From positions 1 to 64,000 of the forward strand of contig RSEE01000045.1 of NCBI GenBank assembly GCA_003971905.1: a DNA stretch of 64,000 nt, written 5' to 3'. Numbering within the stretch: position 1 is the stretch's first letter; each line of letters begins with the position of its first letter. A program made the translations under genes and the position numbers. A model generated the notes under the pieces. It had not been told where the DNA came from and made no database searches. It saw only the letters and a list, made by a program, of their open reading frames with translations. This document shows positions 1 to 11,343 of this stretch, piece by piece. The DNA is from Moniliella sp. 'wahieum' (taxonomy: Eukaryota > Basidiomycota > Moniliellomycetes > Moniliellales > Moniliellaceae).

Positions 1-127
1 AGCGAGCAGGACGGGCCGTCGTGTGGGTTTTTGCCAAGCCACGCTATATGCCCCGTCCCACCTCGCCCTTCTCTCTGCCACACTACCAACACCTTCTCTC
101 CCGCCTCTTCCGCCCCTCCCGCCCTTG

Positions 128-1788
128 ATGGTCACCAGCTTCGTGCTCTACCGATATCTTTCTGTCGGTGCGCTCTGGTTCCTATGGGCCGCGTCCCACA
201 CGCCTGTCCTGCGCTGGGTCATCTATCCCAAGTCGGACATCCTCCCACCCGATCGCGATCCATTCTACGCCTTTCCAGCCAACCTCTCTAGCTACGCCGG
301 GACAGATCATCCGCACACGCCCAGTAAGCTATGGCAGGTTTATCCGCATGCGGGCTCGGTAAGCCAAGTGCTGTATCGCACCAACAATACCCAGCACGAA
401 GTACGTCGTTTTCTTACCCCTCTCTTATCTGCCCTGCTCTCTCCTCTTCTCTCCTCTCCTCCCCTCTCGACTCGCTCGGCTCACCTCCTCTTCGTTCCTC
501 AGCCTTCGGCTACAGTTACCACCATCTTCTCGCCCAAAAACGCCCCGCCTCCGTCCCAGCCCAATGTGATTAGCTTCCAGGCATGTCTCTCCTTTGCTGC
601 TCTTTCTGTGCGGGTCTCCCAAGGTTGCCGCCACACTAACATAAGTCTACACCTGTCTCCTACGCTTTTAGATTTGGCAAGACTCAGCTTCACTTAACTG
701 TGCTCCGAGCTACACACTGCTAAGGGGAATTCGAGCGCCTAACGTGTTTACCTATCTCTTGGATACCCCGCTGATCATAAACATGGCGCTTCCCGTGGCT
801 GGTACGTTATCATCATTGATGCATCTCATGATGCAGATCCTCCCCGCGAGACATCGACAATCTTGGCTCATAGTACTCTGCTTATCTGCATCCAGGTCGT
901 TCTTGTTCCCGACCACCAAGGTCCCCGATCCGCCTTTATGGCCGGGTTTGAAGAAGGGTATGCTACGTTGGATGGTGTACGTGCCGGTCTTGACTACCTT
1001 GCTCTGCCCCGATCACGGGGTCGGGCTGATCGGCTACAGCGGCGAGGCCATGCGACCGCATGGGCTTCGCACCTAGCAGCGTCGTATGCCGCGGATCTAA
1101 CGATCATCGCATCGGCTTACGGGGTGTGCCGGTTGACCTCAATGCGATGCTCCACTTCCTCAACACGGAACCTTCTCGGGCTTTGCCGCCGCTGGTCTGG
1201 CAGGGGCCCTGGCGGGCGTACCCTCAAATGCGCTCCGTCTTCGAAGAATACTTTGATCCCGAGGTGCTGCAAGCTGTGGATCACGTTCGCTCCAAGGACT
1301 TTTGTGTTCTCAACGTTGTTCTCAGCATTCTCGGTTCGATTGGATGCCGTTGTTCCAAGTGCCGCGTCTGAACCAGTCGATCTTTACGTTTGAACCGATT
1401 CAACGACTGATGGCCAGAGAGACCCTTCTGAAGAACAACAGGTGCGTCCGCTTTCCTCCGCCTCTGCCTTGCCAGGTTCCATCATCCTAGCGACTAACTG
1501 GTGATAGCGTGGGCATGACCGTGCCCAAGTTCCACGATATATTTGGCAAGCCGGTAGCGACGAGATGGTCGCCCACGCTTCCGCCCTGCAATATGCCGAG
1601 GAGCAATGCGAAGGAGGTGGGGATATTGTCGAGGTGACCTACTTCCCGCACCTCGAGCACCTGGCTGCCATGCTCCTCGGTGCGCCCAAGGCCGTCTCGT
1701 TCCTGGAAAGGCCTTTGCCGGCGAGTTGCACTCGCCCCGCCGACCGGGCCTTCGTTCAACGGTAGCACGCATGATTGTGGACGCTTGA
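128..1788 (+). CDS. Secreted triacylglycerol lipase, LIP/CalA-like family (frame-interrupted)
   Basis: Predicted secreted serine hydrolase that cleaves acylglycerols. ATG at 128 opens a hydrophobic leader, then a segment like the mature N-terminus of CalA-type lipases (LPPDRDPFYAFP). Exons seen: 128-400, 503-580, 672-801, about 895-1441 and 1508-1788. The introns at 401-502 and 1442-1507 are GT-AG; 581-671 reads GC-AG. Family blocks include PDHQGPRSAFMAGFEEGYAT, the nucleophile motif GYSG near 1034, a late Asp (GSDEMV, near 1560) and a His (FPHLEH, near 1650), which are the expected Ser-Asp-His triad positions. The frame is lost near 1052, 1121, 1543 and 1708, each time repaired by one extra base in a short homopolymer, so sequencing error is more likely than decay. 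The phase of the third intron is also unresolved. Such lipases are common in lipid-using basidiomycetes such as Malassezia and Ustilago relatives. Confidence 0.82.
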
Positions 1789-2717
1789 TCAACTACTTTT
1801 CCGAACCTTCCTTGATCGCTTTCCCCCGTATCGAGTCATCCATGCATGGTGACTTGTAAGTTCTGTGCCCCCTCTCTTTACACCCACCAACTTGTGCACC
1901 CACCTATTCGCACCCACCTAACCCGTTCATTCGTATAATACGCCCATACCTACCGCTTCTTGGTCGTTGGTATGCCTCGAATCGACGGCCTTGTGTGTCG
2001 TCTCCCGATGACAGGCCTGCTTCGATCGCGATTGCGCAATGGCGGCGGCAAATGTGCAGCATTTGGGGTGATCACAGTGTCTCTGTTGATGCTGATGTCT
2101 CGTGCGCGGTACACGCACCACCCACCCCATGGCTCCACCCCACCGGGGCACAACTTCTCACGACACGACACGACACGACACGATACATCACCGCGATCTA
2201 TTTTGCCCATTCCCTCCCACCGTTGGCGTTACCCAGCAATAGATCCCCTTTCCCTCGTGTGATGCATGGGAAGCATAGTAGCCAAGTCGAAGGAGACAGG
2301 TCGACAGAGGCTTGAGAACATATCTATTCCTCCGAGGTCTATTCTGGAGACCTGCACGCCCCAAGAATCTCAATAGAACAGGTCCAATAGTTGCACTTGG
2401 CCCGTAACCTTTATGGCCTTGCAGCAGGCACAATGCGTCAGGGTGTTGGTTGGACAAGTGTTTTTCGGCACGCCAGCATTCAACCTGCAGAACAAATGGT
2501 TGAAGGAGTCAATGACTAAGAACTGATCTACTTTTTGTCTACTTGAGGGCAGCACAAGAAGAAGTGCATCTCCAACGTGGTGTGTGCATTTTGTACATGT
2601 GCATCTAGTACGCTAATAGGGCATGCTAGTCCAAGAGAGGGGGGGGGGGGATGTCATGCAAGGGCAGGAGGGGGAGACATAACAGGTGAAGGGAAGGAGC
2701 ATTCCCGAATAAAACCC
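1789..2717. other. Intergenic region between lipase and HSP70 3' ends
   Basis: The two flanking genes converge on this stretch. It has a short ACGAC tandem array at 2160-2184 and a G11 run near 2640-2650. ORFs here lack conserved motifs. The part next to 2717 should contain the HSP70 3' UTR. Confidence 0.6.
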
Positions 2718-4736
2718 TTAGTCGACCTCCTCGACCGAGGGACCGTCGTCGCCGCCAGCGCCGGGGGCAGCACCGCCAGGGAAGCCGCCGGGAGCAGCAC
2801 CGCCGGGGGCACCACCAGCAGCGTACAGCTTCTGCATGACGGGGTTGGCGATACCCTCGAGCTCCTTCTGCTTGTCCTCGTACTCGTCCTTGGAGGCCTC
2901 CTGGGAAGCGTCGAGCCACTCGATGGTCTCAGTAATGGCCTTGTCGAGCTTCTCCTTGTCGGCGGCGTCGAGCTTCTCCGACACACCCTGCTCGTTGAGC
3001 GAGTTACGCAGGTTGTAGGCGTACGACTCGAGGCCGTTCTTGGCGCTGATGCGGGAAGCAGCCTCCTCGTCCTCGGCCTTGTACTTCTCGGCATCCGAGA
3101 CCATGCGCTCGATGTCCTCCTTCGAGAGACGGCCCTTGTCGTTGGTGATGGTGATCTTCTGCGACTTGCCCGACGACTTGTCGGCGGCCGAGACGTTGAG
3201 GATAGAGTTGGCGTCCACGTCGAACGTCACCTCAATCTGGGGCACACCACGAGGAGCAGGGGGGATGCCCGACAGCTCGAACTTGCCGAGCAAGTTGTTG
3301 TCCTTGGTGCGGGCACGCTCACCCTCGTACACTTGGATCAGCACACCAGGCTGGTTGTCGGCGTAGGTCGAGAAGATCTCCGACTTCTTGGTAGGCACAG
3401 TGGTGTTGCGCTTGATGAGGGGCGTGAAGACACCGCCGGCCGTCTCGATACCCATCGAAAGAGGGGCAACGTCGAGCAGAAGCAGGTCCTGGGTCTTCTC
3501 CGAGGTGTCACCGGAGAGAATGGCGGCCTGAACGGCAGCACCGTAAGCAACAGCCTCGTCGGGGTTGATCGACTTGTTGAGCTCACGGCCGTTGAAGAAG
3601 TCCGAAAGGAGCTTCTGCACACGGGGGATACGAGTAGAACCACCGACAAGGACGATGTCGTTGACCTGGCCCTTGTCGCACTTGGCGTCACGGAGGACCT
3701 TCTCGACGGGGTCGATGGTGTGGCTGAACAGGTCACCGCACAGCTCCTCGAAGCGGGCACGAGTGATCGAGGTGTAGAAGTCGATACCCTCGTAGAGAGA
3801 GTCAATCTCGACCGTGGTCTGGGCGGCCGAAGAGAGGGTGCGCTTAGCGCGCTCGCAAGCAGTGCGGAGACGGCGAAGGGCACGCGCGTTGGAGGTGAGG
3901 TCCTTCTTGTTCTTGCGCTTGAACTCCTGGACGAAGTGGTTGACAAGACGGTTGTCGAAGTCCTCACCACCCAAGTGAGTGTCACCGGCGGTGGCCTTGA
4001 CCTCGAAGATGCCCTCCTCAATGGTCAGGAGCGACACATCGAAGGTACCACCACCAAGGTCAAAGATGAGAACGTTGCGCTCGCCCTCAGTCTTCTTGTC
4101 GAGACCGTAGGCAATGGCAGCAGCAGTGGGCTCGTTGATGATGCGCATCACGTTGAGGCCGGCGATGACACCAGCGTCCTTAGTGGCCTGACGCTGCGAG
4201 TCGTTGAAGTAGGCGGGCACAGTAACCACACCGTCCTTGACAGCACCACCAAGGTAGGCCTCGGCGGTCTCGCGCATCTTGAGGAGCACCATCGACGAGA
4301 TCTCTTCAGGGGTAAACTTCTTGGTCTCGCCCTTGTACTCGACTTGGATGACCGGCTTGCCGCCAACGTCGACGACCTTGAAGGGCCAGTGCTTCATGTC
4401 GGACTGGACCTCAGAGTCAGAAAACTTGCGGCCAATGAGACGCTTGGCGTCAAAGACGGTGTTGTGGGGGTTCATGGCCGTCTGGTTCTTGGCGGCATCA
4501 CCAATGAGACGCTCCGAGTCGGTGAAAGCGACGTAGGAGGGGGTCGTGCGGTTGCCCTGGTCGTTGGCAATGACCTCAACGCGGTCGTTCTGCCACACGG
4601 CAACGCAGGAGTAGGTGGTGCCCAGGTCGATACCAACAGCCTGAAGGAAGATGGGGTCAGGACGAGGTCGAGGGGGAAGGGGGAGAGGCAGAGAGGGAGA
4701 AGGAGAGCGAGGGCGCTGGGCACATACCTTCGTCAT
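2718..4736 (-). CDS. HSP70: Cytosolic HSP70 chaperone (SSA type)
   Basis: ATP-dependent chaperone of the cytosol and nucleus that folds nascent and stress-damaged proteins with J-proteins and nucleotide exchange factors. CDS is complement(2718-4640, 4728-4736): 643 residues, normal for the family. The first exon is only ATG ACG AAG; an 87-nt GT-AG intron (4641-4727) separates it from the codons for [16 protein letters not shown]. All HSP70 signatures are intact: IDLGTTYS (phosphate 1), [12 protein letters not shown], the [13 protein letters not shown] loop and the substrate-binding domain. [15 protein letters not shown] tail ends in EEVD, the TPR-cochaperone anchor of cytosolic forms, and there is no ER or mitochondrial presequence. 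This is one of the few long genes here without a frame break. A TATA-like box lies about 70 nt upstream of the ATG. Confidence 0.98.
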   Translation of the reverse strand: MTKVCAQRPRSPSPSLPLPLPPRPRPDPIFLQAVGIDLGTTYSCVAVWQNDRVEVIANDQGNRTTPSYVAFTDSERLIGDAAKNQTAMNPHNTVFDAKRLIGRKFSDSEVQSDMKHWPFKVVDVGGKPVIQVEYKGETKKFTPEEISSMVLLKMRETAEAYLGGAVKDGVVTVPAYFNDSQRQATKDAGVIAGLNVMRIINEPTAAAIAYGLDKKTEGERNVLIFDLGGGTFDVSLLTIEEGIFEVKATAGDTHLGGEDFDNRLVNHFVQEFKRKNKKDLTSNARALRRLRTACERAKRTLSSAAQTTVEIDSLYEGIDFYTSITRARFEELCGDLFSHTIDPVEKVLRDAKCDKGQVNDIVLVGGSTRIPRVQKLLSDFFNGRELNKSINPDEAVAYGAAVQAAILSGDTSEKTQDLLLLDVAPLSMGIETAGGVFTPLIKRNTTVPTKKSEIFSTYADNQPGVLIQVYEGERARTKDNNLLGKFELSGIPPAPRGVPQIEVTFDVDANSILNVSAADKSSGKSQKITITNDKGRLSKEDIERMVSDAEKYKAEDEEAASRISAKNGLESYAYNLRNSLNEQGVSEKLDAADKEKLDKAITETIEWLDASQEASKDEYEDKQKELEGIANPVMQKLYAAGGAPGGAAPGGFPGGAAPGAGGDDGPSVEEVD

Positions 4737-5676
4737 GATGAGTACTAGTTGCTTAGTCCAGTCAGGATGGTGGTAGAGGGCAGGCGTAGGCTGGATGCGA
4801 AGCTTTTTTATAGAGCGTACGCCCGTGCGCCGGGACAGAGTACGAACGCGGAGCAGAGTGCACGCCTGCCGCCGCGGCGGCTGGCTGGACTGCGCGGCAG
4901 CAGGGCAGTGTCGGCCTGTGTGCTGGATGCAGATGGCCCACTGCACGAATGGGGGAAGCCAGCCGAAGCGCCGCATGGGTGCAGTGTGGGTATGCTGCTG
5001 CCTGGCCGGGCACTGGCCCCATGCCCCACCTTCTCGCACCCTTTCGAAGCCCCGACGTCATTCTCCACGTTCTAACTCTACGGGGCCTCTTGAAATGTTC
5101 AGCCGTGTGGTTCTGCGCGGCCCATCTGTCTGAGCTGCTGCATGCCAAATTTTAGACCCCGTGCACATTAGGGTTGTGCGTCGAACACCTTGTCCGTCAC
5201 TTGTCACATGCCGCATCAGGGCATCAGCATCGACCAAATGATCGTCAAGCCAACTAACTGGCAATCTTCGTGCGTTTCGATATTCAGTTACCCCAATTTG
5301 CTACCGCTGGGGACTCTATCATAGGGCACGCATCGAAATAGAAGGGTTACATCGTGGAAGCGCCAAGGAGAGGCGCCGCCGCTTTGTGGAGATCATCATT
5401 GATAGCAGTGAAAAGCAGCCTACGACGAGCGCCAACCGATATGCGAGAGGATGGGATATAGCAGCGAGAGGGACGCAACGGCTCGGCTCAAGCAGTGATC
5501 GTCCAATTCCCACTGTCGTAAAAAAAGCGTAGCAGAAAGAAGAAGAGTCAAGAGGCAAAGACACAAGAATGAAGAGATGGCAATGCCCATGGGTGGAGGG
5601 TGAGCGCAGCATGCTCTACTATGGCTTGAATTGGTCACTACAAGAATGCACTGCAGTATTATTACTGGGATTGCCG
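4737..5676. other. HSP70 upstream region and gene-free stretch
   Basis: Holds the HSP70 5' region (TATA-like box at 4804-4812, GAA/TTC half-sites at 5030-5100). A plus-strand CTAAC followed by an AG near 5255-5289 resembles a 3' splice site, but no coding exon could be attached to it. Nothing else was recognised. Confidence 0.5.
4804..4812 (-). promoter_or_regulatory. TATA-like box of HSP70
   Basis: Minus-strand TATAAAAAA lies 68-76 nt upstream of the HSP70 start codon, a usual place for a TATA element in a stress-inducible fungal promoter. Several GAA/TTC half-sites occur at 5030-5100 but none forms a perfect heat-shock element with canonical spacing, so HSF control is only inferred. Confidence 0.5.
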
Positions 5677-6274
5677 TTATAGTAGACGTTGAGCTTCTTC
5701 CTCCTTTTCGAGCTCTATTGAACGGTTTCTTTTGACGAGTACCGCACTAGGTGGGGCAGAGGCTGGAAGGACAAGGGCACGTCTGAGACGTTCTAAGTCC
5801 AACAGGTCAGACGTGTCGCGTTGAACGGCAGACGAGAGGGCACGCTCAGAAGCGTCACAGGTAGCGTGAGTGTAGACACCATCCTTGTTGATGGCATTGT
5901 GCCACACACCCATTCCTATTCTGTCTCGTTGTACGCAGACTTGAACAGTTCCTTAAAGATCGCACATGGAATCGCAGCTACCACCGGGTCCGACGGGGCG
6001 GGGACGAAAAGTCGACGTAGCTCTGACTCGTTCTCAGCAATAAGCCGATTCAACTCTCTGCCTCTCCCATCCCATACTGCGATCCAACTTCATTGTCGTC
6101 TGCACCTCCTGTGATAAAGTCGACCAGACCTGGGAACCAAATCCGTGACTGCCCACACATAACCAACTCTTTCACCGCCTTGTTCTGTCGAAAATTCCAA
6201 TCAAGATGCAGTTGCAGACTCTCCTGTCCGTCTGTTCCATTCCATGGTTGGCGCAGGAGGGCACCAATAGCCAG
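5677..6274 (-). CDS. Possible hypothetical gene, interrupted in frame
   Basis: No family recognised. Three minus-strand open segments look protein-like and run end to end in different frames: about 6274-6060 (contains SRIWFPGLVDFITGG), about 6060-5910 (contains NRLIAENESELRRLF) and 5913-5677 (contains NKDGVYTHATCDASERALSS and a Glu/Lys-rich end). Joining them needs two single-base frame changes, the pattern of error seen in conserved genes elsewhere in the window. The 5' end is not found. A minus-strand GTGAGT...TTACAG pair at about 6385-6460 could be an upstream intron. It could equally be a decayed gene or chance. Confidence 0.3.
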
Positions 6275-6835
6275 CTACACTGAGGCTCAGACTGCGCAAT
6301 ATACCCATACATCGGTACTAGACGATGGGGTGCAGTATAGGCTATGCGGTGATGAAGGAAAGATGGATGCTACTTGCCGGCTGTAAGTGGCGACAGTGAT
6401 TGCGCTATGGGGACGACGCGGGGATAGAGAGGAGGCAGAGTGCAACGAGCTCGACTCACGGAGGCGCAAGGGAAGGCGATGGGAGAGGTCGGTATAAACG
6501 ACGTAAGGAAAAAGGGTTTCTGATCGAACAGTGGGCACTTTTCAGGTAGCAAACAGGAAGTCCTTTGTCTCCGCGGTGCGGCAGATGATGATGGCAAAAA
6601 AGGGGGAAACCGTCGTCTGAGTCTGAACAGATCTATAAACGTCTCAGTTCACTCGCAGAGCGGAATGGACAACGCGTTGGCTCCGCCCCCACACAACGAA
6701 GCTTGCAACGTTTATTTTTGAAACTGTACCTAAGGCCCTGAGGTGGTTGATGCACGTTAATGGTTGATGCATGGCCACCTGCATCGGTTCCACTATACCA
6801 GCACCACCAACTATTCTGCTCAATTCGGCACGGCC

Positions 6836-7453
6836 ATGGTATGTGAATAACAACGCCGGTGATGATATCCTAACTTACTCTATCAGGCACGAGCATCAGC
6901 CAAACGCATATCTTACCAAAATACAGCGGCGATCAAGCGCCTGCTGATCGGCTCGTTTGGCACGGGCATACTACATGTGGTGATCAAGGCTCTGTGGCCG
7001 GGGACCCACGCCATACGTACACGGGATTGGGTCTTGTTCGGTCTATCGGCCTTGTTTGAACAGATGCTTGGAATGGTGCTCTTCCGCATGGCTCGGGCCG
7101 GCGAAGACCTGGCCCAGCCGGGGTTGACCCAAGTCATGTGGGACGCTGTCTACCTTGTTTGGTTTGTTCATGTGACCACTGCCCTGATTAGCACCAAGTT
7201 CTGGCTTCTTCTTTTGCTTCTGCCTTGTTACTGCATCTTTCTTGTCTATCGCAAGGTCGTTGTCCCGTTTTTCCTGGGTGGAAACGACCCAATCGGATCC
7301 CTCTGGTCTGCGAAAACTGGGAAGGGCACTACTACCCCTGCACCACCAGTCCAAGAACCGGATGAACAACTTTCGAAGCGCCAACAAAAGCTGAAGAAAC
7401 GCGTTGAGCGGGGAGATCCGCGCGTACAGATGCAACAGCGCCAGCGTTTCTAG
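6836..7453 (+). CDS. SND2: SND2 / TMEM208 homologue (SRP-independent ER targeting)
   Basis: Small multi-pass ER membrane protein of the SND pathway, which delivers membrane and secretory proteins to the translocon independently of SRP. CDS is join(6836-6838, 6887-7453), 189 residues. The first exon is only the ATG; the 48-nt intron 6839-6886 has GTATGT, a CTAAC branch site and TATCAG. The protein has about four hydrophobic segments (near residues 18-38, 49-70, 85-103 and 103-122). The TMEM208-like block after the second segment reads MARAGEDLAQPGLTQVMWD, followed by a Trp/Leu-rich membrane pair and the VVVPFFLGG exit. The C-terminus is Lys/Arg/Gln-rich and cytosolic. There are no frame breaks. 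A tRNA-Asn gene follows 170 nt downstream. Confidence 0.9.
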
Positions 7454-7624
7454 TTGGATGACCATTCCCAAATGTATATGAACTCATCTGCACTACTGAT
7501 ACCACAGCAGTAAAGCAATCATATCCGGCAGGGCGTCAAAGATGGGCAAGCAAAGACAGCCTTATGCGATAAAAATGTATGCCAAAATTGATATTGACTC
7601 AGGGTGTGATTACTTTTGTCAATT

Positions 7625-7722
7625 GTTCCATTAGCTCAGTTGGCTAGAGCGTCCGACTGTTACACAGACGGCCTGTGCCCTTTGGCATCGGGAGGTCGTT
7701 GGTTCGAGCCCAACATGGAACG
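7625..7722 (+). tRNA. tRNA-Asn (GTT) with 24-nt intron
   Basis: Full cloverleaf: acceptor GTTCCAT/ATGGAAC with discriminator G at 7722, D stem GCTC/GAGC, anticodon stem TCCGA/TCGGG, T arm GTTGG-TTCGAGC-CCAAC. The anticodon GTT is at 7659-7661. A 24-nt insertion at 7663-7686, directly after position 37, is the canonical place for a tRNA intron. Reading it as tRNA-Val (TAC) without an intron gives a mismatched anticodon stem and an impossibly long variable loop. A T7 run follows at 7726. Confidence 0.88.
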
Positions 7723-7725
7723 TTA

Positions 7726-7732
7726 TTTTTTT
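7726..7732 (+). terminator. RNA polymerase III T-run terminator of tRNA-Asn
   Basis: Seven consecutive T residues start four bases after the tRNA 3' end, the standard Pol III stop signal. Confidence 0.8.
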
Positions 7733-9330
7733 CGAACCCTCCGCATCCCTCGTAGCCTTAACCACTGGGACAAGGATTGGAAAAGGATCCCCCGCTGACA
7801 AGCAACCTCTCCCCGCGGCGAAAGGTGATCTTTAAGCTGAAGGATCGTTGATGCACAACGGTTGTTTTGTGTTTCATTTTTGTCACTGCATCACCCACAG
7901 CCTATAGTCCATCGGTACCACCAACAGAATGGTTCGGAAACCCTGTCTTTTCTGCAGTCCAGCCTTCTGAGACCGGCAGAGAGACGTCATGGGGACGCGG
8001 TCATCACCATTATGAACACTGTTTCCACAATTTGGGCTCGGCTTGCTTATGTGTATGATGATACAACCCCAGCTGTTGTTGGGCTAATATGGCTTCACCC
8101 TGGGCGTCTCCTAACCCAGAGACAGACACACTATGCGGGGGTTAGGGCTACCTTATCAAAGAGGAGACATGTAGGCCATGTACTCGTCAAAAAGGGGCAA
8201 AAAAATACCACACGTACAACTTTTGTGATGGAGAGAAGACCGTGGCAAAATGATGCAGCCCAGCCTATACAATCCCGAAGTGTTGTAGTTAAACTGGCGC
8301 TCTCCATTTCATCTCTTATGGATGAGAAATGGTTAGGGGTAGCCGGATGGCGTGAAGGATATGTGCAGTTTGACATTCGGTAGCGCCAAGCTGAAAGGGA
8401 TATGAACTCGTTTCTTAGCCTTTGGTGGGGCATTCTGTGCCTTGTAGCGGGTCACACCGGCATACGGGCTCACAACCTGTTATTATAAGGTGGTTCTCCT
8501 CTAACATGTATCACGCGACGAGACACTACGCTCACTGTTTGCCGCTTACTTTATTGGCACTAAGTACTGAGTACTTGTACCCAGTGGCCTCGCGGCAATA
8601 CATGCTAGCTACGGGAGGCATCATTAATCATTCCAGGACACGCCATTGAGCACTCCCTGGCCAGATCCAACTAGCGACTCTTGTGACCATCACGCGCCGC
8701 GCACTACTGGCCGGTCACGCGGTCACGGTCACTGTGAGCGGTCAGCGGTCACCGGCGACCCCCCCCCCCCTCCCTACCATTCGGCCGTGCAGCAGCGCGA
8801 TTGGGAGGTAGACGCCTCAGCCTGAGGCTCAGGCTGACTCAAGTGCTCAGGCCAGAGGCGAGATGTCGGATGCTTTTAGGTCATATTCGGCCTTACAGCT
8901 TACTGTGTCTTTTAGGCCTTGGGCCTTGGGCCTAACCTTAGCCTCCAGGGGGTCGTGTGCTTTTGAGGGGTAGGGTTAGGGGGGTCTCCTGGGCGGGATC
9001 ATATCATCGATCGCCTGGTTACGTCAGAGAGCAGGAAGCGTGCCAGTGTCCGCGGGGGCCTCCGCCGACCCCCGCCCTGGAAAGCATGGGCGCGCGTGGT
9101 GACCTCACTCATGGTGATTGGTTCGAGTGACTGGCCCAAGCTCTGCAACACCATCTCCTTCCTGTGCGATCCGATCGGCGGGCCTCTTCCCGCTCACCTC
9201 CGAGGCCGACCACTGCGACCTCCACTTCTTCTCGCCGCCGCCACTGCGCCCGCGTGCTTCCTCGCCGCTCTACCCCCTCCATCGTTCCGACCCCGATCGC
9301 CCGGTTGCCCGTCCCTGCGTGCCACTGACC
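7733..9330. other. Gene-free stretch upstream of SEC14
   Basis: No supported gene. A 173-codon plus-strand ORF at 7862-8383 has no ATG at its start and no recognisable domain. At 8814-8859 there is a dense palindromic cluster of CCTGAGG/GCTCAGG words. A single telomere-like TAGGGTTAGG lies near 8971, and GGTCAC/GTCACGG words occur at 8710-8760. The SEC14 promoter and 5' UTR must lie in the GC-rich part near 9000-9330. Confidence 0.55.
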
Positions 9331-10409
9331 ATGTGGGGATCCTGGTCTCGCTCCGCCACCCCCGTTCCACCCACCCCGCCTGCTCCTCAAACTGGCCGGC
9401 CCGGTAAGTTGACCCCGGGCCAGCAGCACCTTCTCACCAAGTTCCGTCAAGAGCTTGAGGCGCGCGGATTGTATGTGCCGGAACGGATGGACGATGCCTA
9501 CTGTGAGTGGTGCGCTGACCTAGGCGTGGGAAACTGGTGAGAGGTGGGTGAGAGGCTGACGGTGTCCTGACGACAAAGTGTGTCGGTTTCTGCGTGCACG
9601 CAAGTGGGACCTGGAGGCGACAATGGCCATGTTTGTTGAGGCTGAGGAATGGAGAACGTCATTTGGCGTGGATGAGCTGTACAAGAACTTTGATTATCCG
9701 GAGGCCAAGCAGGTGGACAAGTACTATCCGCAGTACTACCACAAGACCGATAAGGATGGTCGTCCGATCTATGTTGAACAGCTGGGCAAGTTGGATCTGA
9801 ACGCACTGTATCAGGTGACCACGCCAGAGCGGCAATTGCAGCGCTTGGTGGTTGAGTACGAGCGGATGCGTGTCGAACGGCTTCCGGTTTGCTCGGCCGA
9901 GAAGGGAGAGCTGATCGAGACGAGCTGCACGATTATGGACTTGAAAAATGTGGGCGTGTCGCAGTTTTGGAAAGTGTCGGGGTACGTGCAGCAGGCCAGC
10001 AAGATTGGTCAGAGTTACTATCCCGAGACGATGGGCAAGTTTTATATCGTCAACGCGCCTTACATTTTCACCACGGTTTGGTCCGTCGTTCGCGGCTGGC
10101 TCGACCCCGTCACTGTTGACAAGATCAAGATTTTGGGGAGCGGATACGAGGAGGAACTTCGCCAGCAGATTCCAGCGGAGAACTTGCCGGCCGCCTTGGG
10201 CGGCACATGCTTCTGTCCTGGTGGGTGCTCATTGTCCAATGCTGGCCCGTGGCAAACGGACACAGGCAAGCAAATCATTGCTCATGCTCAACAGGCCGCC
10301 TCGCAGCGCCAAGAGGAGCACCTCCGCCGCGTCTCTCTCTGCGCAGGCACACACGCCCAACGGCACGGAGAGTCAACTTGCTTCCCCACCGGAGAGCAAG
10401 CAAGCTTGA
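9331..10409 (+). CDS. SEC14: SEC14-type phosphatidylinositol/phosphatidylcholine transfer protein
   Basis: CRAL-TRIO lipid-transfer protein that exchanges PI and PC and keeps Golgi lipid composition suited to secretion. Exons 9331-9502 and 9579 onward; the 76-nt intron (9503-9578; GTGAGT, CTGAC, AAAG) rejoins a Leu codon to give DDAYLCRFLRARKWD, the classic N-terminal helix (TLLRFLRARKFD in relatives). The lipid domain follows: DGRPIYVEQLGKLD, SYYPETMGKFYIVNAPYIFT, and LPAALGGTCFCPGGCSLSN, the Sec14 end motif. After that the original frame runs to 10561 with poor content. A one-base shift near 10320 gives a Ser/Pro/Gln tail stopping at 10409, which I take as the true end. A longer in-frame 5' extension exists, but the ATG at 9331 fits family length. 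Confidence 0.92.
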
Positions 10410-11343
10410 CCACACCACCCCTTTCTCTGTTGCCATTATCCTTCTTTCGCCTCTTTGGCAGCTACGAATCCAACCTTTCCACTTTCCCGTCCTACCCATC
10501 TTCCTTTCCTATGCCGCTAGCTAGCAGCATGATCTACTCGCGAGGTTGGTCGTGGGGCTGAATGTCCGAGGCACAACAATGGGTCCCGAGGGCGGGGTGA
10601 GCGTCTTGCATCATTGGCATCCATCTCCCCATCACGGCCGCTCGTTTCTCTCTCTCATTCCCTTCCCTTTCCCTGATGCAAAGAACGGGAGTAATATAAA
10701 AAAAAAACAGTTTGGCTGCGTAGGCCAGGCCATGGTAGCGGCAGAGGGAAAGGTACCGTTCCCCACTCAAAGGGTTTGGGGAGCAGAACATGAGTGCTAT
10801 TGATTCCCTTCAATAACGAGAGTGCATGCTGTGCTCCGTTGCGCGGGTAGTAGCAAGATATCCATAACAATGAGAACACCTCCCGGAACGCCGCACTGGG
10901 AACCCAGAGCGCCACACGCCCACGGAGGCAAGCGTAACCGAGGACAGAATACCAAAGGGAGGCAAGAAGCTAGGGGCTGCTCTTACTTGGGAGAAGGGGA
11001 GAGAAGCAGGGCCAGAAAGGGGGGGGGGGGGGGCAGGGGGGCAGCCTAGTGGAAAGGGGAAGTACTAATAGCCATCATGAGGCAAAACCCATCCATACGG
11101 ATGAGTAACAGGAAGGTGTCCGCCACCCGAACTGGGTCTCTTAACACGGGAACAGGAGGAAGCGAAGCACGAGGGAGGCGGGAGCATAGATGAGTCGTAG
11201 TAAAAATGAATCAATGGGGACGTGAGGCTAGCTTGAATGGTGTCAGACAGGGATAACGATGAGCGTCATCGGGTCAGCGCGTTGCGGAAAGGCAGGGGAC
11301 GTTGATAAAGCAGGGATTTTGGAGGGAGGCCGCGTCGGAGAAG
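10410..11343. other. Intergenic stretch with long G tract
   Basis: Between the 3' ends of SEC14 and the SABATH-like gene. Contains an A9 run near 10700 and a G15 tract at 11019-11033. No coding region or RNA gene recognised. Confidence 0.5.

Noticed and set aside
128..1788. Lipase as a true pseudogene
   Set aside because: All frame losses are single-base homopolymer cases, splice signals and catalytic residues are intact, and no internal stop exists in the corrected reading. Sequencing error fits better.
2577..4748. 723-codon plus-strand ORF opposite HSP70
   Set aside because: Long antisense ORFs opposite HSP70 are a known by-product of its codon usage. The translation is repetitive Val/Leu/Gly/Glu text without domains, and the minus strand encodes a complete HSP70.
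5030..5100. Heat-shock element upstream of HSP70
   Set aside because: GAA and TTC half-sites are present but spaced by 3 or 4 bases where 2 are needed, so a functional element cannot be claimed from sequence alone.
7625..7722. Reading the tRNA as tRNA-Val(TAC) without intron
   Set aside because: The anticodon stem would contain a mismatch and the variable loop would be about 27 nt. The intron-bearing Asn reading pairs fully.
7862..8383. 173-codon plus-strand ORF after tRNA-Asn
   Set aside because: Begins with TTG rather than ATG, has no domain, no intron signals and mixed codon quality.
8966..8985. Telomere-like TAGGGTTAGGGG
   Set aside because: Only about one and a half units in the middle of ordinary sequence. 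Not enough for an interstitial telomere.
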